A stretch of 64,000 nt of DNA from Acidithiobacillus thiooxidans ATCC 19377 (GCF_009662475.1 NZ_CP045571.1:2416501-2480500), one strand, 5' to 3'. Shown: positions 46,035 to 55,884, counted from the first letter of the stretch. Notes: a model not told the origin generated them from the letters alone. Made by a program: numbers and translations.

Positions 46035-46609
46035 TGCAGATGAATCGGCAAACCCTGCAAACCCAGCTCTGCCAGTATCGTAGTCACTATATGGAAGAGC
46101 TGGCTTATGCCCGTCGGGGTTGCGTTCTTTTGCAAAGCGATCCGGATTGCTTTTTTCGGGAAGGCAGCGGCCTGCACATTACCGCTTCCACCTGGATTCT
46201 CAACCCTGCCCGTACCGCCACGCTGTTTATGCTCCACCGGAAACTGGAGCAATGGTTTCAGCCGGGAGGACATGCGGATGGTGATGAAAATGTCCTCGCC
46301 GTGGCGCTCAAGGAGTGCAGCGAAGAAACCGGGGTTGCAGAGACAGATATCCGCTTGCTGCAATCAAGCATCTTTGATGTGGATATTCACCGGACTCGCC
46401 GGCATGGCAGCGAGCCAGCCCATCAGCATCTGGATATTCGATTTCTGGTAGAAATAGATGATCGTATCCCCCTGGATGGAAACAGTGAGTCCCATGCCTT
46501 GCGTTGGATACCCCTGCATGAGGTACACGCCTACAATAAGGGACTTTCCATCCATCGAATGCTGATCAAAAGTACGGAGTGGTTGCGTCAGGACAGAAAC
46601 CAGGGCTAG
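46034..46609 (+). CDS. Nudix hydrolase coupled to csoS1D
   Basis: 191 residues. The Nudix box fits G-x5-E-x7-(R/K)-E-U-x-E-E-x-G-U in GHADGDENVLAVALKECSEE followed by TGV. The substrate is a nucleoside diphosphate derivative or related pyrophosphate, not identifiable here. The ATG at 46034 overlaps the csoS1D stop (TGATG), so the two are co-translated. The gene may be carboxysome-linked housekeeping for a phosphorylated metabolite, which is inference. Confidence 0.85.
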   Translation: MQMNRQTLQTQLCQYRSHYMEELAYARRGCVLLQSDPDCFFREGSGLHITASTWILNPARTATLFMLHRKLEQWFQPGGHADGDENVLAVALKECSEETGVAETDIRLLQSSIFDVDIHRTRRHGSEPAHQHLDIRFLVEIDDRIPLDGNSESHALRWIPLHEVHAYNKGLSIHRMLIKSTEWLRQDRNQG

Positions 46610-46629
46610 ATTCGGCCGGGTTCAAAGCT

Positions 46630-46675
46630 AAAAAGCCGTGGCGAATGGGAGAAGCCCAATTCACCACAGCTTTTT
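46630..46675. terminator. bidirectional rho-independent terminator
   Basis: A long stem (AAAAAGCCGTGG and GAATGGG against CCCAATTC and CCACAGCTTTTT, one-base mismatches, loop AGAAG) flanked by A and T runs on both sides. It lies between the convergent Nudix gene and the end of the cbb cluster and should stop transcripts from both. Confidence 0.8.
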
Positions 46676-46702
46676 ATGAAGCTTTCAGTCCTCAAAATGG
46701 TC

Positions 46703-46743
46703 GCGGGCCTGGAGGCTTTGCAGCAACTCTGGCCCGCGCCGTT
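46703..46743. repeat. 41-bp copy of the 5' part of the candidate 6S segment
   Basis: 38 of 41 positions match 44078-44118, including the outer pairing GCGGGCC/GGCCCGC. It starts six bases after the cbbQ stop. It may be a dispersed palindromic repeat, or a scar from the insertion of the neighbouring genes beside the RNA gene. Confidence 0.75.
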
Positions 46744-46748
46744 TCAGG

Positions 46749-47555
46749 TTAGAAAAAAGTACCGACGGCCGCATCCAGGGCGTCACGCATATCCGGATCA
46801 TCCGTAATCGGGCGTACCAGGGCCATGCTGCAGGCCGCAATGGGTGCCACACCTTTCTGTATCAACGCACCGGCATAAATGAGCATACGTGTGGACAAGC
46901 CTTCATCCAGACCGTGACCCTTGAGGTTGCGCGAACGCTCGGCAATGGAAACCAGCTTTTCCGCCATATCTTCCGAAACACCCGACTCATGAGCCACAAT
47001 TTCCACTTCAATCGTCCGTTCCGGATAGGAAAAATCCAAAGCCCCAAAACGCTGCTTGGTGGATTGTTTCAGATCTTTCATGGAAGACTGGTAGCCGGGG
47101 TTAAAGGAAATCACCAGCTGAAAATCAGGATGGGCCTGAATCAGCTCACCCTTCTTATCCAGGGGAAGTGTGCGCCGATGATCCGTAAGAGGATGAATCA
47201 CCACCGTCGTATCCTGACGAGCCTCGACAATTTCATCCAGATAACAGATGGCCCCTATACGCGCAGCGGTGGTCAGAGGACCGTCCTGCCATTTGGTACC
47301 ATCCTTGTCCAGCAGAAACCGCCCTACCAGGTCTGAAGCCGTCATGTCCTCGTTGCAAGCCACAGTAATCAGAGGCCGCTTCAGACGCCACGCCATATAT
47401 TCAACAAAACGGGACTTTCCGCAGCCGGTCGGGCCCTTGACCATCATCGGCAGACGGGCTGCGTAAGCCGCTTCATACAAGGAAATTTCATCGTGGACTT
47501 CCTTGTAATACGGCTCTTTCTCAATCAGGTACTGTTCTTTTGAATCACTGTTCAC
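46749..47555 (-). CDS. cbbQ: RuBisCO activase AAA+ subunit CbbQ
   Basis: 268 residues, MoxR-type AAA+ ATPase. Walker A GPTGCGKS (41-48), Walker B AICYLDEI (102-109), and a conserved SFNPGYQ segment with the sensor region. CbbQ hexamers work with CbbO to remove inhibitors from RuBisCO. Its partner gene cbbO is in the same cluster, though separated by the dab genes. It is the last gene of the cluster. Confidence 0.93.
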   Translation of the reverse strand: MNSDSKEQYLIEKEPYYKEVHDEISLYEAAYAARLPMMVKGPTGCGKSRFVEYMAWRLKRPLITVACNEDMTASDLVGRFLLDKDGTKWQDGPLTTAARIGAICYLDEIVEARQDTTVVIHPLTDHRRTLPLDKKGELIQAHPDFQLVISFNPGYQSSMKDLKQSTKQRFGALDFSYPERTIEVEIVAHESGVSEDMAEKLVSIAERSRNLKGHGLDEGLSTRMLIYAGALIQKGVAPIAACSMALVRPITDDPDMRDALDAAVGTFF

Positions 47556-47572
47556 CGTATCACCTCTTGATA

Positions 47573-47899
47573 TTAATTCTTGAATTTCACCAGCCGACTG
47601 ACCTGGATATCCGTAACAAACACAACCCCGGTATGTTTCTCAAAAAATGGCGCGAAGCCTTCCAGAATAGGAGACACCAACTCTTCGGGAACAGCCACTA
47701 TAATCATGATCAGCACGTCATCTTCATTGAACATGACGTGTCCTTCATAAATGCCGTGACTGCCTTTCCCAGACAAATTACCGACAATGGTATAACCTTT
47801 CACCCCGGCCCTGTCGAGAAGATCCGTGGCAAAATCCTTGTGCGCGCCCTCCATGATGATTTCCAGCTTTTTCAAAGGGCTCAAATTCAGTGTGTTCAT
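47573..47899 (-). CDS. carboxysome-associated PII-like protein
   Basis: 108 residues with a PII-like ferredoxin fold (KKLEIIMEGAHKDFATDLLDRAG, then KGYTIVGNLSGKG). The T loop lacks the uridylylated Tyr of GlnB. CPII proteins in cbb operons bind adenylates and bicarbonate and are thought to tune inorganic carbon transport. It overlaps dabA by four bases, so coupling to the transporter is direct. Confidence 0.83.
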   Translation of the reverse strand: MNTLNLSPLKKLEIIMEGAHKDFATDLLDRAGVKGYTIVGNLSGKGSHGIYEGHVMFNEDDVLIMIIVAVPEELVSPILEGFAPFFEKHTGVVFVTDIQVSRLVKFKN

Positions 47900-50800
47900 G
47901 CGATTTCCTCCAGGAGGGTCTGTCTGTCAGGGGTTTCAGTTCGTTCTTGCAAGTGAAAGGCACCATCTTCGAGGACATAGGCGCGATAATCATCTTCCGG
48001 ATCCATGATGATGACCCGGACCCAACCCCCACCCAGCAGCGCCTTGATCTTAACCAGGTTACCCACGGATCTCTGGGCAAAAGCGACCGGCGCTTCAACC
48101 AGCACAATCAAGCGCACCGGCTCATGGTAAGGCTTACCATCCTTGAGGACGGTCTGGGTAGGCAGCCCTGTACGCAAATCACTCTGGTTGCCGGTCATCA
48201 CTGCAAAGCGCCCCGCCACGTTGTGATATACCTTACTGCCACTACCATAGTGCTCCGTGTCCACAACGGAAAAATAATGTTCCAGATTAATCCATTCACC
48301 CACCACCATGGGACTGGAAAGAATGGTTTCCAGAAGACGGCCCTTGGGATCCAGGCGGTAATCGTAGGAATGGAGAAAAGCCCGGCTTTCCAGATTCAGG
48401 CCCTCGGTTAATTCCCGCCGACCGACAATAGCATAGGCATTGCGGGTCAAGCCCCACTCCGGACGGACCTGCGACCAGTCGTGGGTTTGGCGCTGAGCCA
48501 TGGCCGCCGCTGCGTAGGGGTCCTGGGCCAACCTGGCATTTCCTCCGAGCAGTGGCATGCGTTCGGCAGCAGAACGACGGGTAGCTGCTGACAAGCCATT
48601 CTGCAAACGCTCCAGATAGAGCAGATGTCTTGCTGGCAACAAGTCCACATCATGCAGTTCCACCACGTCTGAAGTGGTGTTATGCACGGCCGGCATAAAC
48701 CAGGTATCGTCAGGGATGATGATTCCCTTGTCGCGCAAACGCCGACGTACCTCGGGTTTGTTGGCCATAGCCGCAAATACCCGGGCATTGGGTAGCCCCT
48801 TGCCACCTCCACAGGCCCCACAATCCAGAGCCGATTCATAGGGATTGTTTTCGGTTTCGCTTTGATGCCCAACCAACAGCACAAAGCGCGAAAAATTACG
48901 ATTCATACCAATCAGCAGCAGAGCCTGAGAAATGTAGCGGACCTGCTCATCCAGACTGAAACCAATGCGGCCCAGTCGCTCCATCTGCAAACTGGTTTCA
49001 TGCCGTTCGACCCGATATATGTCACGCAATTTCTGAATGAATTCAGACTCCTGCTGAGCAGACAAATTGCGGCGTTGGGCCAGTGCACTGGGTCCAGAGA
49101 TATGTTCCAAAGCAATTTCGCGCAACTCTTTGACATCGTCGTCCGTCACCTGATCGCGCGGAACATTCCATTCCTTGATCAACGCCCGGACAATCATCGC
49201 CCGCTGCACAGCCCGCAAAATGGAATCCGCCTGATCCGGACTGAGCTTGTCCAGGAGCAGTCGCGTTACCGGCTTTTCAGCATGCAGCTTGTGATGGAGA
49301 TGATGATAAGTCAGCGGCGCGACGGTCTTGCCAATCAAGCCCAGACTGAAAATGAGACCCACGGCTTCTACTGCCACAAATGGGGACAACACCGAACTCT
49401 TCAGTTCATGAAGCACATGCTCCAGAGCACCATAAAGCGGTTCTTCTTCCAGTTCCAGTTCGGCGGGGATTTCCAGCACCAGATTTTTGGGGGTCTGAAT
49501 CGCCGGACAAAGGTGCACTTCAGTGCCGCGACCATACTCCAGGAAGCTGATCGGCACCCCAAAAAACCCACCAATTCCAAAAGTCTGATAATCACCAATC
49601 GCTTCCAGATGCCGGCGCATGGGTTCCGAACGCACATCAATACAAAGCAATGCCTGGGCAAAAGGCCGTTTCTCCTCGGCTGCTGCAGGCGCCTGCGGAA
49701 TATGGATCCGGTTGACCAGATCCTTGATATAGTGAGACTCCATGGACCGCAACCAGGTAAAGCCTTCCTGCTTTTCCCAGGCCCGCATAATCTCCAAAAA
49801 CCTGTCGAGCTGATCAGGCGTCATCGCCAACAGCTCCGCTTCCGCTGCTGCACCCATGGCTTTAGCCAGTCGCTGCAGATTTTTAACCTGACGTTCCGCT
49901 TCCCAACGGGACTTGGCAGTAATGTACTGCTGCGCCATCTTGTCAAAACCAGAGCGTTTGCGCCGTGCCAATACATCTTCTACCTGTTGTGCCCAGGCGG
50001 GTAAAATGGACCCCGTGTACAACTCCAGACGCAAATAGGCAGAAAAAGGATCCGCATGGACAAAATCCTGAATTTCTTCGGCATTGGCCGGACAAGCATG
50101 GTGCCTGACCGCCTCCTGAAGCAACGCCATACCCAGAACCATGCGTACGGCCAGAAAGTCCGTCAGATCCGCCGGATACTGCTCTGCCCAGTAATAGTGT
50201 TTGGCTGTACTCCGGTAGCGGATGAAACCCGCCCAACCATGCAAACGCGTCAATTGCCGGGTAATATATTTTTGCCAGGATGCTTCGGGAACTTTCAGAT
50301 CCCGGAGAATATGCGCCACTACGCCTTCAGGCGTCGCTTCTGAGTCCAGAAGATTGCGCAAATGCAATCCACGCAGGAAAAAGCGCACATTATGCTGAGC
50401 CACTTCTTTCCATGCAGCAAAAAATCCCTGCTTGCGTCCCGGCGACTGCCAGGCTGACTGACCTTCATCAAAAAAGTCCAGGCAGCTTTTTACCAGCAGA
50501 TCATCCAGGGTACTGCCAATGTCTGTCCCGAACAGACGATCGACATTGGCATAAACTGGCCCGTCCAGGGCTATTTTATGGCTGAGGATGTCTTGCAGGC
50601 GGTATTTTTGGGTTTCGTCGTCTTGATCTGGCGCTTGTCCATGGAGAACTGCATGCAGAATTCGTCCATCGAGCCAATCCGTCCTCGGGACCATCTGCTC
50701 GTTCTGGCAACGCGTCAGCAAGGACCAGAGCCAATGCTCCATGGAAATTCCGGGCAGAGTCTCGGCGTGTTTTTCGAGAAAAACATGGAGATATTTGCGC

Positions 50801-51048
50801 AGTGCATTTTCATCGACTTTCCCGGCCTGCCAATATTCCTGATATTCACTGCGGGAAAGATATCCGCGTCCGTGAAATAATCGGCCCGCTTCTTCCACCG
50901 CCTCTTCAAAAGGAAGGTGTTCCAGCCCAAACAGCGGGTTATGGTGAATGAAGGTGCGCATTGGCCAAAACCGTGGAATGGGCTCGCTGGCCACATAAAT
51001 CATCGTCCGTACTTTCAGACGATCACCTAAAGTCAGTTGATGATCCAT
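47896..51048 (-). CDS. dabA: inorganic carbon transporter subunit DabA (DUF2309)
   Basis: 1050 residues, large but usual for the cso-linked type. The beta-carbonic-anhydrase-like zinc site is visible: C469, D471 and R473 in LCIDVRSEP, H728 in VGHQSE and C743 in LDCGACGGGKG, with the H-to-C spacing of 15 seen in characterised DabA. DabA converts CO2 to bicarbonate, driven by coupling to the membrane subunit DabB. It overlaps the PII-like gene by 4 bases and the membrane protein gene by 16. Confidence 0.93.
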   Translation of the reverse strand: MDHQLTLGDRLKVRTMIYVASEPIPRFWPMRTFIHHNPLFGLEHLPFEEAVEEAGRLFHGRGYLSRSEYQEYWQAGKVDENALRKYLHVFLEKHAETLPGISMEHWLWSLLTRCQNEQMVPRTDWLDGRILHAVLHGQAPDQDDETQKYRLQDILSHKIALDGPVYANVDRLFGTDIGSTLDDLLVKSCLDFFDEGQSAWQSPGRKQGFFAAWKEVAQHNVRFFLRGLHLRNLLDSEATPEGVVAHILRDLKVPEASWQKYITRQLTRLHGWAGFIRYRSTAKHYYWAEQYPADLTDFLAVRMVLGMALLQEAVRHHACPANAEEIQDFVHADPFSAYLRLELYTGSILPAWAQQVEDVLARRKRSGFDKMAQQYITAKSRWEAERQVKNLQRLAKAMGAAAEAELLAMTPDQLDRFLEIMRAWEKQEGFTWLRSMESHYIKDLVNRIHIPQAPAAAEEKRPFAQALLCIDVRSEPMRRHLEAIGDYQTFGIGGFFGVPISFLEYGRGTEVHLCPAIQTPKNLVLEIPAELELEEEPLYGALEHVLHELKSSVLSPFVAVEAVGLIFSLGLIGKTVAPLTYHHLHHKLHAEKPVTRLLLDKLSPDQADSILRAVQRAMIVRALIKEWNVPRDQVTDDDVKELREIALEHISGPSALAQRRNLSAQQESEFIQKLRDIYRVERHETSLQMERLGRIGFSLDEQVRYISQALLLIGMNRNFSRFVLLVGHQSETENNPYESALDCGACGGGKGLPNARVFAAMANKPEVRRRLRDKGIIIPDDTWFMPAVHNTTSDVVELHDVDLLPARHLLYLERLQNGLSAATRRSAAERMPLLGGNARLAQDPYAAAAMAQRQTHDWSQVRPEWGLTRNAYAIVGRRELTEGLNLESRAFLHSYDYRLDPKGRLLETILSSPMVVGEWINLEHYFSVVDTEHYGSGSKVYHNVAGRFAVMTGNQSDLRTGLPTQTVLKDGKPYHEPVRLIVLVEAPVAFAQRSVGNLVKIKALLGGGWVRVIIMDPEDDYRAYVLEDGAFHLQERTETPDRQTLLEEIA

Positions 51049-51806
51049 ATGCCCCCCCAGAAAATTCCGACCAAAGCAAATACCCCCAAAGTCAGCCCAC
51101 CCAACCAGGTGCCAGCCACACTCAAGTCATGCACCGCATCGCCATGGTATATACCGAAAAGTAAATCCTGCAAAAGCCGCCCTACGGTCCACCCCCAAAG
51201 GAGCAGGACCAGCAATAACAAAGGCATCCAGATGATTGGCAAACTTTCCATAGCCTGTAATAAGGCGAAAAAATTGGGAAAGATGGGTGTGGCGGTAGCG
51301 GCAAGTGCGGTCAGAGAGATCAGCACGGAAAGACGGGGCAAAACCCGGGCAAAACCGCCGCTCAGGCCCAGATAAGAAGCTCCGGTTTTTTTCGTCAAAA
51401 CGCCCGCCCATATCAGCATCAGGGCAGCAGGGATAGACCAGGCGAGCACAAAAAGTTGCATATCCCAGTGTTGCGGCAGCAATCCGACCAGGAGCCAGGT
51501 CAGGGTCAAGCCGGAAGTGGCCATAAAACGCGCCCAAATCTGCACATCACGGGTTCCTGCAGCGCGATAGGCGTAAAAAATCGCCGTAAATAATGCCAAC
51601 GCCCGCAAGGCTGTGGGCATTTCCTGGCCGAGCACATACCAGGCCCCTGATTTCAGAAGCAACAGCAGACCCAGTTGTGGCAGGACAATAACCGTCAGAG
51701 CGCGCGCCCAGGCACCCGGTGCACTGACCAGTAAACGGTTAAAAATCCAGCTGAACGGGAACCAGGGAAGCAAAGCACCTGCGATAATCCAGATGATGAT
51801 ATCCAT
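51033..51806 (-). CDS. membrane protein of the dab cluster
   Basis: 257 residues from ATG 51806 (MDIIIWIIAGALLPWFPFSW); the frame extends upstream but would overlap dabB further. About seven helices. It lies between dabB and dabA, with overlap on one side and one base on the other, so it is part of the same complex or its assembly. It could supply helices missing from DabB relative to NuoL-like proteins, which is inference. Confidence 0.75.
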   Translation of the reverse strand: MDIIIWIIAGALLPWFPFSWIFNRLLVSAPGAWARALTVIVLPQLGLLLLLKSGAWYVLGQEMPTALRALALFTAIFYAYRAAGTRDVQIWARFMATSGLTLTWLLVGLLPQHWDMQLFVLAWSIPAALMLIWAGVLTKKTGASYLGLSGGFARVLPRLSVLISLTALAATATPIFPNFFALLQAMESLPIIWMPLLLLVLLLWGWTVGRLLQDLLFGIYHGDAVHDLSVAGTWLGGLTLGVFALVGIFWGGIWIIN

Positions 51807-51807
51807 C

Positions 51808-53496
51808 TCAGCACCACCGTAACATAACGTTGAGACGCCGCGCCCCACTCAACAAAATCTGAGTCATGCGGGCATACAGGTCATTGACATACAGCTCTCT
51901 GGACAACAAGGCATACAGGGCCAGATAAACACCACGCCAGCGGCCCTGGTCTGCGCGATCCCACCAACCGCTGGAATCCGCAAAAAAAGTCAAAGCCCAG
52001 GCACCGACAAAGAGCAGCGCAAGGATGATCACCAACACGTCAAAGTAGACGCTGTTGATACTGGCGGCACCATATATCTGATATTCCTCGTCGTGCGGAT
52101 ATAAAAAGTGTCCGAAGTAATGGCTGATCAGGGTATAACCAATGACCACCAGAACAAATGATCCGAGAATACCACCCATCAAACGCCAGGGGTTGGTATG
52201 GGTCATTTTATGGGTGGCAAACAAGGCCTGGGCTCCGGTCACCCAGCCGAAAAAGAGCAGGATAATGACCCCTTGTTCGTGCAGAAGTCGCGATGAAACA
52301 AATAAGTGGGACACACTGAGCACGACTACTGGTACGATAATGGTCAAGGCTGCCGCCGCCAGCCAGGGCAGCCGTGAAGGCTTGGCCGGACGCCGCTCGA
52401 CAATCGAGGTGTACACCGGGTCCGCAGGAACGCCATCATGTTCCCGGGCCTCGCCAATGATATTTCCTGCTCCCAAAAACAGGGATGCCTTGAAAAATCC
52501 GTGGGCGATCAGATGGAAAATGGCCAGAGCAAAAGCCCCGACCCCGCATTCCATGACCATAAAACCCATCTGCCCCATGGTCGAATAGCCCAGTGAGCGT
52601 TTCACATCATTTTGAATCAACATCATGGCTGATCCCACTACAGCGGTAATCAGGCCTACGATAAAAACAAAATGCAAAACAATACTGGCGTGTTCGAATA
52701 CCGGAAAAAACCGGTTAAACAAAAATCCGCCCGCGTTGACTATGCCTGCATGCATAAGTGCAGACACCGGGGTCGGACCATCCATGGTGTAGGGTAACCA
52801 GCCATGAAGCAAAAACTGGGCAGAGCGCGCAAAAGCGGCAAAAGCCAGGAGAAAACCTACCAGCTCCGGAACCGATAAACCCCAGAAAGCGTCCAGATGC
52901 GGATACATTTGCAGCCGGGAAAAAATCACTGGAAGGGAAATAGAGTGGTAACTTCTGATCAGTACAAAAGCGGCCAACCAGAGTGGCACATCTCCGGCCC
53001 GGTAAGTAATTTGCGTCCAGAACGCATAACGTCCTGCTGCAGGACGGTTGGTATCGTGGCCCAACAAAAAATAAAGTACCACCCCCACCAGAAACCAGGC
53101 GACCAGCAAGGTAATCAGATCAGCCGCAGAAACCATGAATAAAATAGTCGCTGTCATCAAGTCAAGAAGCGCAAAAAAGCGGGTGTAATTAGCCTCTTCC
53201 ACCATGTAGCGCACAGAATACATATGGACCAGCAGGCTGATTCCACTCACAAAACTCCACATGATGAGGGTTAGAGGATCAAGCCATACACTCCCCCAGA
53301 GGGTGCCGATAACCTCCACGCGCGAAAAGCCGCCCAGGGCATAACTGGTCAGCTCAATGAGCGCCAATATAAAAGTCAGCAAGGTAATGATTACGCTGAT
53401 TCGCGCCGCCACCTTGCGGGCAGAATGCGCAAAGACAAAAATAATGACTGCCGATAAAATTGGCAGGAATGGAATTGCAATTGCCCAATTACCCAT
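51808..53496 (-). CDS. dabB: inorganic carbon transporter membrane subunit DabB (NuoL-like)
   Basis: 562 residues with about 14 helices of the proton-conducting NuoL/MrpA family. The discontinuous-helix region around LLVHMYSVRYMVEEANYTRFFALLD and the Lys/His-bearing HGWLPYTMDGPTPVSALMHAG are typical. It passes ions to energise DabA. The stop is one base from the next gene's start. Confidence 0.9.
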   Translation of the reverse strand: MGNWAIAIPFLPILSAVIIFVFAHSARKVAARISVIITLLTFILALIELTSYALGGFSRVEVIGTLWGSVWLDPLTLIMWSFVSGISLLVHMYSVRYMVEEANYTRFFALLDLMTATILFMVSAADLITLLVAWFLVGVVLYFLLGHDTNRPAAGRYAFWTQITYRAGDVPLWLAAFVLIRSYHSISLPVIFSRLQMYPHLDAFWGLSVPELVGFLLAFAAFARSAQFLLHGWLPYTMDGPTPVSALMHAGIVNAGGFLFNRFFPVFEHASIVLHFVFIVGLITAVVGSAMMLIQNDVKRSLGYSTMGQMGFMVMECGVGAFALAIFHLIAHGFFKASLFLGAGNIIGEAREHDGVPADPVYTSIVERRPAKPSRLPWLAAAALTIIVPVVVLSVSHLFVSSRLLHEQGVIILLFFGWVTGAQALFATHKMTHTNPWRLMGGILGSFVLVVIGYTLISHYFGHFLYPHDEEYQIYGAASINSVYFDVLVIILALLFVGAWALTFFADSSGWWDRADQGRWRGVYLALYALLSRELYVNDLYARMTQILLSGARRLNVMLRWC

Positions 53497-53529
53497 TCGA
53501 CACTCCCTGTATTATGTTCCAATTTAAAA

Positions 53530-55884
53530 TCATTTGGTCATGGATATATAAAGCTGCGGTAATTTTTCTGGAAGCTTGTCCACATGATCCAGCACCAGAT
53601 AATTACGTTGCCCGAAAATTCTGGAAACATATTCATCGGCATAAGGGTCCAGAGACAGGCAAAATGTCCGGATACCCTTGCGGTTCAGTTCTTCTACGGC
53701 TTTTTTGGTATCAAAACGCAAATATTGTGGATCGCGCACATCATTATCTGCGGGTTCACCATCGGTGAGGAGCAGAATCAATTTTTTCTGGCTGGCACGC
53801 TGATCCAGCAGATGTCCGGCATGGCGCAGTGCCGCACCCATGCGGGTCGAAAGCTGTCCGGTCATTCCTGCCAGACGACCTTTCACTTTGTCATCATACG
53901 GCGCATCAAAGTCCTTGAACTTGTAAAACTCTACGTCGTGGCGCCCATTGGAATCAAAACCACAGAGCATATAGGGGTCGCCAATGCGCTCCAGGGCCTC
54001 AGCCAGCAAAGCCGTGGCTTCCCTGGCCAAATGCAGCACACTGACATCTCCTTCCGAACGCGTACGCAGCAGGTCATTGGTCGATTCGGAAAGATCAACC
54101 AGCAACATGACGGAAAGATCTCGAATATTCAGACGGGTGCGAATACCTATACGCGGATCCGGCTGTTGCCCCATGCGGATATCCGTCATCGCCAGAATGG
54201 CCGCATTAATATCAATTTCATCCCCATCTTCGACTTTGCGCGTCCGCACCACGCCCTGGGGCTGCACCGCTTCAATCAGCTTTCGCAGCCTTTGCACCAA
54301 AGGCTTTTGTTGTTCGAGCATGGTATTAATTTCTGAGGGATCTCCCATTTTGGGATGTTTTTCATACACGGTCACCCACAAGGGACGTTCCAGCTGGGTC
54401 TGATAATCCCACTCGGAATAATTTACCGGTTGCGACACCGGCGTCTTGCCCTCTTTTTCGTTAAACGTCAGGCCATCGTCGTCATAGAACTCTGTGGCGA
54501 GCACCCAGACTTCCTGGGCATCATCTCCCGCTGTTTCCACATCGACGGCGTTGATCATTTCCATGATGCTTACATATTTGCGTACCTGAGCCTGACCGCC
54601 GGAGAGAGGATCGCCACTCCAGTCTGTGGCAGGCGCCGTCCATAGATAGCGATTATCATCGCGATAGGGGCTTTCAGACTGATCTTTCTGCACAGAGTAA
54701 TTCCAGGAAGATTTTTCACATTCTTCCGCCAGTTTTTCAGCAGCCGCCATCAGCACATCATAAACGTCTTCTTCGGCTGCCAACACCCGGATAAACGCTT
54801 CTCGGGCGTTGGCCACAAAGGGATGTGGATCAGCATAGTCAGCATCGAGCAGTGCGAGGCTGATACGATCCATGATGGCTACGGTTTCAGGTTCTGCTGC
54901 CTGTTCCACACAGGCCGGCAAACGGCCTAAATGTTGCCATAGAGGGAAAAGACCCGGGAATTTCTGGATGGCCAGATGCTCTACACGGGCGTCTTCCAGA
55001 ATTCCAATCCACAGCCGTTGCAAAGGTTTGGCAAGCTCAAAACGGGGATCGTATCTGGAAAAAACCACATGCGCTGCGGCGTGTGCCGCTGCAGCACGAT
55101 ACAACTCCAAGGCGGCTGTTTTTCCCCCTTGGGCGTTTTCCACATCGTCGTAGGCGTCGGGAACATGAATGAAGTAATTTTCTATGTAGGGCTGGTAACC
55201 TTCTCTGGTTTCATAATCTCCGGAAGTGGGACGCAGAAAAAAATCACGACCCCACAAAGCGCGCAGGTACATGATCAAACGGCGTTGTACGTCAATGAAA
55301 AGAACACCGCGTCGTTCCTGCTGGAGTACGGCCAGCGATTGTGGCGTATTCAGACCGAAAAACTCTACCTGTGCGGCAAAATCACTGCGATAGGCGGAAA
55401 TACCCCAGCTGGCCCAACGCCGCAAACCACCCAGGGTCATTTTTTCGAGGAGCACTTCAATTTTGCCCAACATCGGACGAACACCACGCGGTGCCTGGGC
55501 GAGTAACTGATCTAGTAGCAGCAGATAGCCGCGAAATAATTCCAGTTCACCCAAACGACGGGCAACAATCGGAGCACTGGTGAAAAATAAAGCCAGCACT
55601 TCGGCGCTGGTTTTGGAAAACATACGAATGGCCATGGAAAGCATTTCGAAAACAGCCTGCTCGCCAATTTCACGGGCAACCTGTGGGGCACTTTCTATAA
55701 AAGCAAGAACCAGATCAGTCCCACGTCCCAGCGCCTTAAGGCTGCTGGCACCCTGCAGATAGGATTCGAGACCACGTCGACCAAAAACCCGGGCGGCTTC
55801 ATACCAATTGGCCTCCAGGACTTCGGCGGCGTGTGGCCCCAGATCTTCCAATATTTCCGGATAATCCGCCAACTGAATGGACAT
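53530..55884 (-). CDS. cbbO: RuBisCO activase adaptor CbbO
   Basis: 784 residues. The C-terminal 190 residues form a von Willebrand factor A domain with an intact metal-ion-dependent adhesion site (D597-L-S-E-S, then TDGEPADND). The N-terminal 400 residues are helical and acidic-binding in the family. CbbO bridges CbbQ and RuBisCO. The gene is in the cluster with cbbQ but separated from it by the dab genes. Confidence 0.92.
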   Translation of the reverse strand: MSIQLADYPEILEDLGPHAAEVLEANWYEAARVFGRRGLESYLQGASSLKALGRGTDLVLAFIESAPQVAREIGEQAVFEMLSMAIRMFSKTSAEVLALFFTSAPIVARRLGELELFRGYLLLLDQLLAQAPRGVRPMLGKIEVLLEKMTLGGLRRWASWGISAYRSDFAAQVEFFGLNTPQSLAVLQQERRGVLFIDVQRRLIMYLRALWGRDFFLRPTSGDYETREGYQPYIENYFIHVPDAYDDVENAQGGKTAALELYRAAAAHAAAHVVFSRYDPRFELAKPLQRLWIGILEDARVEHLAIQKFPGLFPLWQHLGRLPACVEQAAEPETVAIMDRISLALLDADYADPHPFVANAREAFIRVLAAEEDVYDVLMAAAEKLAEECEKSSWNYSVQKDQSESPYRDDNRYLWTAPATDWSGDPLSGGQAQVRKYVSIMEMINAVDVETAGDDAQEVWVLATEFYDDDGLTFNEKEGKTPVSQPVNYSEWDYQTQLERPLWVTVYEKHPKMGDPSEINTMLEQQKPLVQRLRKLIEAVQPQGVVRTRKVEDGDEIDINAAILAMTDIRMGQQPDPRIGIRTRLNIRDLSVMLLVDLSESTNDLLRTRSEGDVSVLHLAREATALLAEALERIGDPYMLCGFDSNGRHDVEFYKFKDFDAPYDDKVKGRLAGMTGQLSTRMGAALRHAGHLLDQRASQKKLILLLTDGEPADNDVRDPQYLRFDTKKAVEELNRKGIRTFCLSLDPYADEYVSRIFGQRNYLVLDHVDKLPEKLPQLYISMTK

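Noticed and set aside
48862-50004. 380-codon frame antisense to dabA
   Set aside because: Shadow of dabA; no ribosome site and no recognisable protein.
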